Source: Acidimicrobiales bacterium | GTDB lineage: Bacteria; Actinomycetota; Acidimicrobiia; Acidimicrobiales; JABEUL01 | Reading direction: 5' to 3' | Assembly (NCBI GenBank): GCA_013044465.1 | Contig: JABEUL010000195.1 | Location: 1-5,267 of the forward strand | DNA length: 5,267 nt | In this document: one piece after another, positions 1-5,167 of the stretch | Position numbering within the stretch: position 1 is the first letter of the stretch | Layout of the letters: each line of letters starts with the position of its first letter | Notes under the pieces: model-generated | Seen by the model: only the letters and a program-made list of their open reading frames with translations | What the model was told of the DNA's origin: nothing | The model's database searches: none | Program-made: the position numbers and the translations under genes

Positions 1-560
1 ATATCCCAGTTTCCTTGTTCAGGATGGTTCTTAAAGGCCCTGTTGTTTAGATCTAACCACTGAGCTTCATCGCCATTTTTAAAGTGTCTCACCTTGGGTC
101 TTGGGGTATCATCCTCGATTGGAAGTGGCCTTCTCATTTGGAGGAGATCACGACCCTTTTCGAGTCCACAGCTCATTATCATCTCATCGACGCTTAATTG
201 GGGTTTTGAGACCCATAGATGGACATGACCGCCGCCTTGAATCTCTATTTCTTTCAATGCTTCCTGGATAAGAGCTCTCGCAGTTGACATGTCACTGTCG
301 CGGTGGGAAGGGTGGACAACAAATTCAAGGCCCCAACTAGTTGGACCTTTAGTGACTTGGGCATATCCAATAATGTGGCCTAAGCCACTTCGTCTTGCTA
401 CAAATCCAGCGAAACCATGGCGGCCTCCAAGTACGAGGTCAAGCCACGCATGTTCACCAAGGGCTGGGTGATTGTCAACCTTCTCTGCTGCATGGGTCAG
501 ACTGGCGACTTCTGCAATGTCGTCTTCACCCATCCTTCGTTTAACTTCAATATCAGTCAC
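1..560 (-). CDS. mshD: Mycothiol synthase MshD, 5' part (runs off the left edge)
   Basis: MshD transfers an acetyl group from acetyl-CoA to Cys-GlcN-Ins, the last step of mycothiol biosynthesis in the cytoplasm. About 186 codons are visible, out of roughly 290-315 in the family. The match rests on hallmark blocks: an N-terminal GNAT-like domain with LEFVVHPSHR near residues 78-87, the domain-closing CGL-x7-LLQMRRPL block at 131-146, and NNRAFKNHPEQGNW at 172-185, which opens the second, catalytic GNAT domain. The rest of that domain lies outside the window. The start is taken as GTG at 560; an in-frame ATG at 533 is the alternative. No good Shine-Dalgarno sequence sits at a useful distance from either. 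The acetyl-CoA loop of the first domain looks degenerate: where the usual R/Q-x-x-G-x-G/A pattern is expected, HRDSDMSTA is found. The gene is divergent from nth with a 24-base gap. The family call is secure; the start is less so. Confidence 0.93.
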   Translation of the reverse strand, partial: MTDIEVKRRMGEDDIAEVASLTHAAEKVDNHPALGEHAWLDLVLGGRHGFAGFVARRSGLGHIIGYAQVTKGPTSWGLEFVVHPSHRDSDMSTARALIQEALKEIEIQGGGHVHLWVSKPQLSVDEMIMSCGLEKGRDLLQMRRPLPIEDDTPRPKVRHFKNGDEAQWLDLNNRAFKNHPEQGNWD

Positions 561-562
561 TT

Positions 563-591
563 CATAAAAGACTATCCTGCTTTTATGGCAA
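563..591 (-). promoter_or_regulatory. Candidate mshD promoter, overlapping the nth start
   Basis: Read on the minus strand, TTGCCA (complement of 586-591) matches five of six bases of the -35 consensus. It lies 17 bases from TTTATG (complement of 563-568), a poor -10. An alternative -10, TAGTCT (complement of 569-574), fits TAnnnT and would place transcription initiation almost at the GTG, but is too close to TTGCCA. Either way the transcript would have almost no leader. This is pattern matching only. Confidence 0.35.
573..578 (+). promoter_or_regulatory. Candidate -10 element for a leaderless nth transcript
   Basis: TATCCT fits the TAnnnT -10 pattern and ends 6 bases before the ATG at 585, so transcription would begin at or next to the start codon. 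No Shine-Dalgarno sequence precedes the ATG, which agrees with leaderless expression, common in Actinobacteria. No convincing -35 was found. The element overlaps the possible mshD -10 on the other strand by two bases, so the two genes may compete for polymerase. Confidence 0.4.
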
Positions 592-1244
592 TTCCACGGA
601 GCAGTTCGGTTCGGGCCAAAATAATTAATGAAAGGCTAGGCAAACTATTTCCCGGGAGTACAAAAACTCTTTGCGCACTTGAGCATAAAAACCCATTTGA
701 ATTAATTGCGGCCACAATACTTTCAGCGCAATGCACCGACGAGAGGGTGAACATGGTTACACCAGCTTTGTTCAAAAAGTATCCAACTCCAGATAAGCTC
801 AGAAAGGCCAGCCCTATCGAGGTGGAGGAAATTATCCATTCAACTGGTTTTTTCCGTGCTAAAGCAAAGAATCTAATTTTGATGGCTGACAAAGTAGTCA
901 CAGATTTTGATGGTGAAATACCAAACACGATGGATGAGCTCACAAGACTTCCAGGAGTTGGGCGAAAGACAGCAAATGTGGTTCTCTCGGTGGCTTTCGC
1001 TCTGCCTGGGCTTCCGGTAGATACTCACGTTTTAAGGCTAAGCAAGCGAATGGGGCTCTCAATAAGTGGTGATCCAATCAAGGTTGAAGCTGATCTCAAT
1101 AAAGTTATTCCTCCTGATGAGCGAGGAGCATTTTCAATTCGAATGATTCTCCATGGGAGAAAAACCTGCTCAAGTAGGTCTCCAAAGTGTCCAGAGTGTG
1201 ATTTGTCAGATATTTGTCCCAAAATCGGTCTTTCGCGGGAATAG
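585..1244 (+). CDS. nth: Endonuclease III (DNA glycosylase / AP lyase)
   Basis: Endonuclease III removes oxidised pyrimidines and cleaves the abasic site by beta-elimination, starting base-excision repair on the chromosome. The 219-residue product has the normal family length. Visible hallmarks are NPFELIAATILSAQCTD (about 36-52), the helix-hairpin-helix LPGVGRKTANVVL at 122-134 with catalytic Lys128, and LPVDTHVLRLSKRMG at 143-157 with the conserved Asp146. The C-terminal 4Fe-4S ligands are Cys195, Cys202, Cys205 and Cys211, spaced C-x6-C-x2-C-x5-C as in the E. coli enzyme. The frame is open back to an ATG at 417, but the extra 56 residues lie antiparallel inside mshD and do not resemble an Nth N-terminus, so ATG 585 is preferred. 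Nothing is missing or broken. The neighbour downstream is convergent, so nth is probably transcribed alone. Confidence 0.96.
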   Translation: MAIPRSSSVRAKIINERLGKLFPGSTKTLCALEHKNPFELIAATILSAQCTDERVNMVTPALFKKYPTPDKLRKASPIEVEEIIHSTGFFRAKAKNLILMADKVVTDFDGEIPNTMDELTRLPGVGRKTANVVLSVAFALPGLPVDTHVLRLSKRMGLSISGDPIKVEADLNKVIPPDERGAFSIRMILHGRKTCSSRSPKCPECDLSDICPKIGLSRE

Positions 1245-1407
1245 TTGCAAATCAAGAGGCGTTGATCACCTATGCGAGGTCGGTACCCGCCATCCGACCC
1301 GCGATTAGCCGTGGTTTACCACGTGCTTGCAACGGCGTCCCTTCCCCCCAGGGGCGCCGTTTGCTTCGCCAGGAGCAATCCCAGCCAAAATCTGGAGCAA
1401 CCAGCTG
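1245..1407. other. Convergent intergenic gap with clustered GC-rich inverted repeats
   Basis: This gap lies between nth (plus) and the GxGYxYP lipoprotein gene (minus). I see no gene in it. It holds three inverted repeats: GGTCGG/CCGACC (1278-1283 and 1294-1299, 10-base loop), CGTGG-TTTA-CCACG (1310-1323), and the strong 12-bp hairpin listed separately. It looks more GC-rich than the flanking genes. Short open frames crossing it are not convincing as proteins. Confidence 0.6.
1331..1361. terminator. Strong 12-bp hairpin, probable shared terminator of convergent genes
   Basis: The arm AACGGCGTCCCT (1331-1342) pairs with AGGGGCGCCGTT (1350-1361) over 12 bp with a single G-U wobble, closing a 7-base C-rich loop. 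It lies 87 bases past the nth stop and 47 bases past the stop of the minus-strand lipoprotein gene. Neither strand has a proper U-run after the stem, so it is not a textbook intrinsic terminator. Tail-less hairpin terminators are proposed in Actinobacteria, and the position suits that role. Confidence 0.55.
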
Positions 1408-3084
1408 CTATGGTCCTGCCAGTTGTGGTGCAGGGATCTCATTTTGAGATTGAGCGCCCAGGATCAGTCCCATAAATTTATCCGGTGCCACTACTTGGAA
1501 TCCAGGTCCCAACTGCTTTATTATTTCAGCTTCTTGGGCATAACTGGAGTTCCAGGTGTCGAGACCAATGAATACAAATGCAGGCTTTCCATTGGCTTGT
1601 GCAGCAGTTGCTCTAATGGCATTGACGTCTTGACCGGTTGCAATGCCGAAAACATCGTGCACAACAGGGGTTGATCCCGCAAAAGAAATTGCTGGTGGAT
1701 TTGGTGTGGTGAGGTATCCGCCTGTGAAATTGTCATAGTCAGTGAAAATGGCCTCGGGATTGACAATTTGTTTGTAAGCGTTAATGGTTGCAGGCGATGG
1801 CGAGGAAAGGTAGCCGTTATCTAAAATCCAAACTGATTTCAGTCCTGCTTGATCCAATCTTTGCTTAGACAAGGACAAGTACTGATCAAGGTTTGGCATC
1901 TGCGAGGGATAAGCGTAACCTGCACCACTTGGACCACCAACAAAGACATCATTTGGAGTTGCAGTTTTCAAGTAGTAGGCATACATGGTTGGAGCTAAAG
2001 AGGCCAAATTGGCAGATATGGAAACACCCATTGGATACTTCCCTCTATCAGGAGACATCCACTGGTGAACCAGCAGAAAGGCACCGTCTTGGGCCAACGA
2101 GTCGCCGTCTGTGAGCACAAAGGTCACGTAAACGGTTGACTTATCCGGTGTTTGTGGTGATGAGTTCCACTTTGGAGCGAAAGCAACGTTAGCTTTAAGT
2201 TGGTGGAGCAGGGATAAATTGTCAAAAGTATCCGTTGGAATCAGGTAATCACCAGCCTTTGATATTTCGCTCACGCCCACGGATTCCAGTACTGCGATTC
2301 CAGTCTTGAGATATTGAGCATCTGCATAAAAAATGTATCCGTAAACCGGAGTATCTTTCGGGAACATCCCCAGCACCAAATTAATAACAGCCACATCAGT
2401 AGAGGGATTTGCCTCAAATGCGAAACCATCGTTAGCCGTGATCCAATCTCTAAGAGTTGACTCGTCTCCTTTCGCATCGCCGGAGTTGTCACCAATCCAA
2501 ACAGGAAACTTGATCTCGCTCATGTAGGGCTTCACATAATTAGCAGCCCACGTATATGCTTCAAGTCTCGATGAAAAGTGGTTGTTTCGAAGATCCATTA
2601 GAACTGGCAGGTTGTAGGGTGATTGCTCTAATACCTTGGCCATTGATGGCGAGACGGGAAGAGCACTCTTTATGCCCGATAGAGTAGTTGCAATATTTTC
2701 AGTGTCGACAATCATAGATGGATCCCAAATGATAAGACCCTTGATGTCGGAGCGGAACTGAGTAACAAGAGTTAGCGGCGTGACTCGCTTAAAGGGAAGG
2801 TTGACTATATGGTTGAGCCAAAATTCATCCGATGTAGCTACCGGGGTGCCTGAACTGCTCGGAAAACCCTCGAGATAAATCTTCGTGCCGCCTTTGTTCA
2901 CAATGCCTTCTAGGGCTGTGAAAGTAATTTGGTCGAAGGCTTTGTAGCTAGAGATATTGGCCACATCTAAGAGATTAGAAGAACTCTTTGTTCCGGGAGA
3001 AGTACAAGAAGTCAGGAGAAAGGAAATAACCGCTGCCAGTATGAACGGGATGACTTTTTTAAAAGATGAGTACCTCTTGCACAT
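1408..3084 (-). CDS. GxGYxYP-family lipoprotein, putative carbohydrate-active surface protein
   Basis: The product has 558 residues. Residues 1-26 are a type II signal peptide: basic CKRYSSFKK, a hydrophobic core, and lipobox LLTSC with the lipid-accepting Cys27. A short Ser/Thr-rich linker follows. Residues about 40-260 resemble the GxGYxYP N-terminal domain (FTALEGIVN then KIYLEG near 55-72). The C-terminal domain carries YVTFVLTDGDS (319-329) and the eponymous motif G-A-G-Y-A-Y-P at 387-393 within GGPSGAGYAYPSQMP. Possible acidic active-site residues are Asp326 and Asp328 in TDGDS and the Asp residues of ILDNGY and FTDYDNF. The family is regarded as a putative glycoside hydrolase, but I know of no assigned substrate. 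The frame stays open to an ATG at 3141, but those 19 residues would precede a complete signal peptide, so ATG 3084 is preferred despite lacking a clear Shine-Dalgarno. It is predicted to be anchored outside the cytoplasmic membrane, and is divergent from another lipoprotein gene. Confidence 0.88.
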   Translation of the reverse strand: MCKRYSSFKKVIPFILAAVISFLLTSCTSPGTKSSSNLLDVANISSYKAFDQITFTALEGIVNKGGTKIYLEGFPSSSGTPVATSDEFWLNHIVNLPFKRVTPLTLVTQFRSDIKGLIIWDPSMIVDTENIATTLSGIKSALPVSPSMAKVLEQSPYNLPVLMDLRNNHFSSRLEAYTWAANYVKPYMSEIKFPVWIGDNSGDAKGDESTLRDWITANDGFAFEANPSTDVAVINLVLGMFPKDTPVYGYIFYADAQYLKTGIAVLESVGVSEISKAGDYLIPTDTFDNLSLLHQLKANVAFAPKWNSSPQTPDKSTVYVTFVLTDGDSLAQDGAFLLVHQWMSPDRGKYPMGVSISANLASLAPTMYAYYLKTATPNDVFVGGPSGAGYAYPSQMPNLDQYLSLSKQRLDQAGLKSVWILDNGYLSSPSPATINAYKQIVNPEAIFTDYDNFTGGYLTTPNPPAISFAGSTPVVHDVFGIATGQDVNAIRATAAQANGKPAFVFIGLDTWNSSYAQEAEIIKQLGPGFQVVAPDKFMGLILGAQSQNEIPAPQLAGP

Positions 3085-3112
3085 AATGGTGAATTCTAAC
3101 CTAAACCCAAAA

Positions 3113-3151
3113 ATAATGCATTTTAGATTAAAAATGTTCATTTATAATGCA
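3113..3151. repeat. Two direct copies of ATAATGCA, 31 bases apart
   Basis: ATAATGCA occurs at 3113-3120 and again at 3144-3151 in the AT-rich region between the two divergent lipoprotein genes. The 31-base period is close to three DNA helical turns, so both copies would face the same side of the helix. The repeats overlap candidate -10 elements and could be an operator. In DNA this AT-rich chance is also reasonable. Confidence 0.3.
3141..3148. promoter_or_regulatory. Candidate -10 elements on both strands (TTTATAAT)
   Basis: On the plus strand 3143-3148 is a perfect TATAAT. On the minus strand the complement of 3141-3146 reads TATAAA, five of six matches, and would give the GxGYxYP gene a leader of about 50 bases. 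Another minus-strand candidate is TAAAAT (complement of 3120-3125), leader about 28 bases. No good -35 at 16-18 bases was found for any of them. On the minus strand TTGATC lies about 19 bases upstream of TATAAA. A start downstream of 3141 also supports ATG 3084 for the lipoprotein. Confidence 0.35.
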
Positions 3152-3261
3152 ACTGTTAGTTCACAGATCAAACTTTTATCTAGTTCTTGCCATTCTGAGT
3201 AATTAAGGCATGCAGAACAAATTAGGCCAAATCATTTAGTTGTGAAAATATGGTCAAGAGA

Positions 3262-3270
3262 TGGTACTCT
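3262..3270 (+). promoter_or_regulatory. Candidate extended -10 for the lipoprotein gene at 3347
   Basis: TGGTACTCT fits TGnTAnnnT, the extended -10 form, with TTGTGA at 3240-3245 as a weak -35 at 19-base spacing. It would give a leader of about 70 bases ending in a good ribosome binding site. The perfect TATAAT at 3143-3148 is a competing option with a leader near 190 bases. Confidence 0.3.
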
Positions 3271-3335
3271 CAGTTAAGTGGAAGTTAATTTACTAGAACC
3301 AGACGAGTGGGTGCGGGTATTTTAATCAATTAATA

Positions 3336-3343
3336 AGAGGTGA
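3336..3343 (+). promoter_or_regulatory. Ribosome binding site fixing the start at 3347
   Basis: AGAGGTGA matches the extended anti-Shine-Dalgarno complement (AGGAGGTGA) with one difference and ends three bases before ATG 3347. It is the best such site in the window, and it supports the ATG even though the start gives an unusually long signal-peptide N-region. Confidence 0.75.
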
Positions 3344-3346
3344 GAA

Positions 3347-3991
3347 ATGAAGATTTACAAGCAGAGTAAGGACCAGCCAGGAAAAGGAAACGAAGCTAAA
3401 AATCAAATTGGCACTTTGGGTCAACGAAGACTCGGAAAATATGCCCTCTTGCTCATCGTATTGCCACTCATGCTAATTAGCTGCTCACCTTCCCCACGAA
3501 TCAACGTAAATTCGCCAAACCCCAACGCTACGGTGGGAAATAATTCCGGGAGCGGCACTAACGGCAATTCAGGCGCCAGTGTCACTACAACAAATAGTGT
3601 GCAAATAACCTCTGGAACAAATGGCTTTAAATTCAAGAACTTAAGTAACAAATGGGTATGGGTGTCCTTTGCACTTCTAAACTGTGCCCGGGTGGACTCG
3701 GTCTATAGCTGTAATAACCAAACTTGGGACACGACAATTGCACTAGGCCCAAGCAGCTACTCATCGTCTTTGCGGTCATGCACTCTAATGGAGTCGGTAA
3801 AAGCCACCATGAGCACGGACCCAATTTATGATACCTATAGTTATACAGTTCAGTGGATTGCCTACATAGATTTCAGCGACGGAAATGATTACACTCCAAC
3901 TACCTATCCCAAGTATTCATCCGATCTTGGAGTGAAAACCCATGTCATAGAAGACGCAGGCACTGATCATGGATCTACCGAGTGTCTTTAA
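3347..3991 (+). CDS. Predicted lipoprotein of unknown function, Asn/Ser/Gly/Thr-rich linker
   Basis: I do not recognise a family for this 214-residue protein. It has a charged N-region of about 31 residues (many Lys/Arg, ending QRRLGK), a hydrophobic segment at 32-45, and lipobox LISC with Cys46, so the mature protein should be a lipid-anchored surface protein. Residues 47-92 are a low-complexity, flexible-looking linker rich in Asn, Ser, Gly and Thr. Residues about 93-214 form a compact domain with alternating hydrophobic and polar residues suggesting beta strands, many Tyr and Trp, and four cysteines (113, 122, 145, 213) that could form two disulfides. No catalytic motif is evident. The start is supported by a strong ribosome binding site. 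The neighbours are lipoprotein genes: the GxGYxYP gene is divergent and another lipoprotein lies 3' on the same strand, but the 429-base gap argues against a simple operon with the latter. No clear terminator follows. Confidence 0.8.
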   Translation: MKIYKQSKDQPGKGNEAKNQIGTLGQRRLGKYALLLIVLPLMLISCSPSPRINVNSPNPNATVGNNSGSGTNGNSGASVTTTNSVQITSGTNGFKFKNLSNKWVWVSFALLNCARVDSVYSCNNQTWDTTIALGPSSYSSSLRSCTLMESVKATMSTDPIYDTYSYTVQWIAYIDFSDGNDYTPTTYPKYSSDLGVKTHVIEDAGTDHGSTECL

Positions 3992-4420
3992 CATCCATTA
4001 AATTAAAGCTCCCAAGACTCTCGAATTAGTATTGCCTAGTAAAATTACTCACATTTAAAAGACTTCAATTTGGCTGAGAATAACAATTCCCTGCTTACTT
4101 GAGGTTGCCCTTAATTTGCTTAACCACAGTTTTTTGCAGTCGTTATTTCCTTTGAGATTGGAACGCAGGAAATACTTTGGTGAGTCGCACAAGACTTTCT
4201 TTGCCTGGCTTAGAGTTGTTAGTGAAACCTGCATTGAATCAATGTTGCTAAATTTTGAGAACCATCACTCATGGTTAAATGCCAAAGCTCATGCATGTCT
4301 CACTCAAAATTGATAATGTTTTAGTAAAAGGGATTCTCGCTTGGTTTTCATCTATCATTGTTCTGTGGCTCCTTCATCCGACTTAGGCTTCTGCCAAGAT
4401 GGCATGTTACGAAATGACCA
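3992..4420. other. Long intergenic stretch without a convincing gene
   Basis: This AT-rich stretch of about 430 bases separates the two plus-strand lipoprotein genes. I see short palindromes only: AGTAA-AA-TTACT (4038-4049), AACCAT-CACTC-ATGGTT (4260-4276) and TGCCA-AGA-TGGCA (4392-4404), none followed by a T-run. TATCAT at 4353-4358 is a possible -10 for the downstream lipoprotein gene, without a good -35. One small hydrophobic frame is listed separately. No terminator, tRNA or mobile-element remnant is recognisable. Confidence 0.5.
4291..4386 (+). CDS. Possible 31-residue single-span membrane micro-ORF
   Basis: ATG at 4291 opens 31 codons ending in TAG. The product would have a short polar N-terminus (MHVSLKIDN) and one hydrophobic segment near residues 11-28, rich in Ile, Leu, Val, Trp and Phe, which looks like a transmembrane helix. 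It ends 49 bases before the preferred start of the next lipoprotein. Against it: there is no Shine-Dalgarno sequence, and random AT-rich DNA readily gives hydrophobic codons. The call is weak and no function is proposed. Confidence 0.2.
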   Translation: MHVSLKIDNVLVKGILAWFSSIIVLWLLHPT

Positions 4421-4422
4421 TT

Positions 4423-4428
4423 GGTGGA
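4423..4428 (+). promoter_or_regulatory. Weak ribosome binding site supporting a TTG start at 4436
   Basis: GGTGGA lies seven bases before TTG 4436 and is a partial Shine-Dalgarno match. The in-frame alternatives, TTG 4421, GTG 4424 and GTG 4460, have no upstream match. It therefore decides the start among four non-ATG candidates, though only weakly. Confidence 0.4.
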
Positions 4429-4435
4429 ATCGGTC

Positions 4436-5089
4436 TTGAAACTACCTAACTCGCTTTTAGTGAAGTCACTACTTTTGGCTTCTTTGTTGATGCTAGCTAG
4501 CTGCGCTCCTTCAAACAGTGCAGCATCGACAAGTTCTTTGAAAAGCACTAGTACTACTACTTTAGGTCCGTTGGTTCCATTCAAGATTGGAAGTTTTACA
4601 CCGGCTAATCAAAAATGCCCAGCAAATTCCAGTTGCATGTTTCCTCCAGCAGGTTATCCGGGGATCTGCAAAGCACTGCCCCAGCCCACTTCTGCAATTA
4701 TCTCAGAAGGACAACCAAATGATTTGATACCGCCTGGTGAGTCTTTAGGCGGTGGAAGCAACGTTCCAGTTCCAAAAACAGTTACTAACAAAAATAGACT
4801 GGTATCTCTTTTTAGGGCTAGTTGCCAATTGTTTCCGCTTTTCCAACCATTTATTGGCCATATGTGTCAAATAGATACAGGTTGGGTGTATCAAGTTGTC
4901 TTTACTGTCAACAATCGAGCTTACGCACGAGTGTCCATCGAAACGGTCTTATGCAACGGGAATCAATTTGCTGATAAATATGGAATCTATTGGGCGTTCC
5001 CAAATGGCCAAGATCCTGATTTCATGGAACTTCAAGCTTCAGTGGCTAAAGCGCTAGATATCCCAGTGAAAACTCTGTTTAAGTCATAG
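4436..5089 (+). CDS. Predicted Cys-rich lipoprotein of unknown function
   Basis: I recognise no family. From TTG 4436 the product has 217 residues, and the frame is open at least to TTG 4421 (222 residues). The N-terminus is a compact type II signal peptide with Lys2 and Lys10, a Leu-rich core, and lipobox LASC with Cys23. A Ser/Thr-rich linker (about 24-44) follows. The mature part holds six more cysteines (61, 67, 78, 130, 144, 173), an even number that could form three disulfides. Three are grouped in a segment with CPANSSCMFPPAGYPGIC, then comes a Pro/Gly-rich stretch (about 80-115) with GESLGGGSN. The C-terminal half has beta-strand-like WVYQVVFTVNNRAYARVSI and a closing helix-like segment. 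No catalytic motif is seen. It does not resemble the lipoprotein at 3347 beyond the shared architecture. No ATG is available as start in this frame near the signal peptide. It is probably anchored on the outer face of the membrane. Confidence 0.78.
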   Translation: MKLPNSLLVKSLLLASLLMLASCAPSNSAASTSSLKSTSTTTLGPLVPFKIGSFTPANQKCPANSSCMFPPAGYPGICKALPQPTSAIISEGQPNDLIPPGESLGGGSNVPVPKTVTNKNRLVSLFRASCQLFPLFQPFIGHMCQIDTGWVYQVVFTVNNRAYARVSIETVLCNGNQFADKYGIYWAFPNGQDPDFMELQASVAKALDIPVKTLFKS

Positions 5090-5100
5090 TGTGTTTCCCA

Positions 5101-5116
5101 TTGCGCCAAGGCGCAA
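5101..5116. terminator. Short GC-rich inverted repeat between convergent genes
   Basis: TTGCGCCAAGGCGCAA is a 7-bp inverted repeat around AA; as RNA it would fold as a 6-bp stem with a CAAG loop. It begins 11 bases after the stop of the Cys-rich lipoprotein gene. On the plus strand it is followed by A rather than T, so it is not a canonical intrinsic terminator, but its place between two converging genes fits transcription end or 3' protection. Confidence 0.45.
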
Positions 5117-5167
5117 AAATCCATTTGCCACTTGGACATTTCAACTATTACGGTTGGGTTCTCGCAC

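Noticed and set aside
289..471. Plus-strand open frame of 60 codons
   Set aside because: It is antisense to the well-supported mshD reading frame and reads like a shadow translation.
417..584. N-terminal extension of nth from ATG 417
   Set aside because: The extra 56 residues lie wholly antisense to mshD apart from the last bases, do not resemble an Nth N-terminus, and the family length is met from 585.
572..1255. Minus-strand frames of 123 and 76 codons under nth
   Set aside because: Nth has complete catalytic and iron-sulfur motifs on the plus strand, so the antisense frames are shadows.
1245..1330. tRNA or other known RNA gene after nth
   Set aside because: The inverted repeats do not form a cloverleaf and there is no recognisable T-loop or acceptor pairing.
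1214..1674. Plus-strand frames crossing the end of nth and the end of the GxGYxYP gene
   Set aside because: They overlap coding DNA at one or both ends, have no family features and run through the hairpin region.
3422..3484. Twin-arginine signal in the QRRLGK stretch of the first small lipoprotein
   Set aside because: The residues after RR (L-G-K) do not follow the usual hydrophobic positions of the Tat motif; ordinary Sec lipoprotein export is simpler.
4116..4313. 65-codon plus-strand frame starting with TTG
   Set aside because: It has a rare start, no ribosome binding site, no recognisable motif and an uneven composition; I also saw no transposase-like pattern in it.
4275..4358. 27-codon minus-strand frame preceded by AAGGAG (4369-4374)
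   Set aside because: The ribosome-binding-site match is good and spacing is 10 bases, but the peptide has no features and the frame is short enough to arise by chance.
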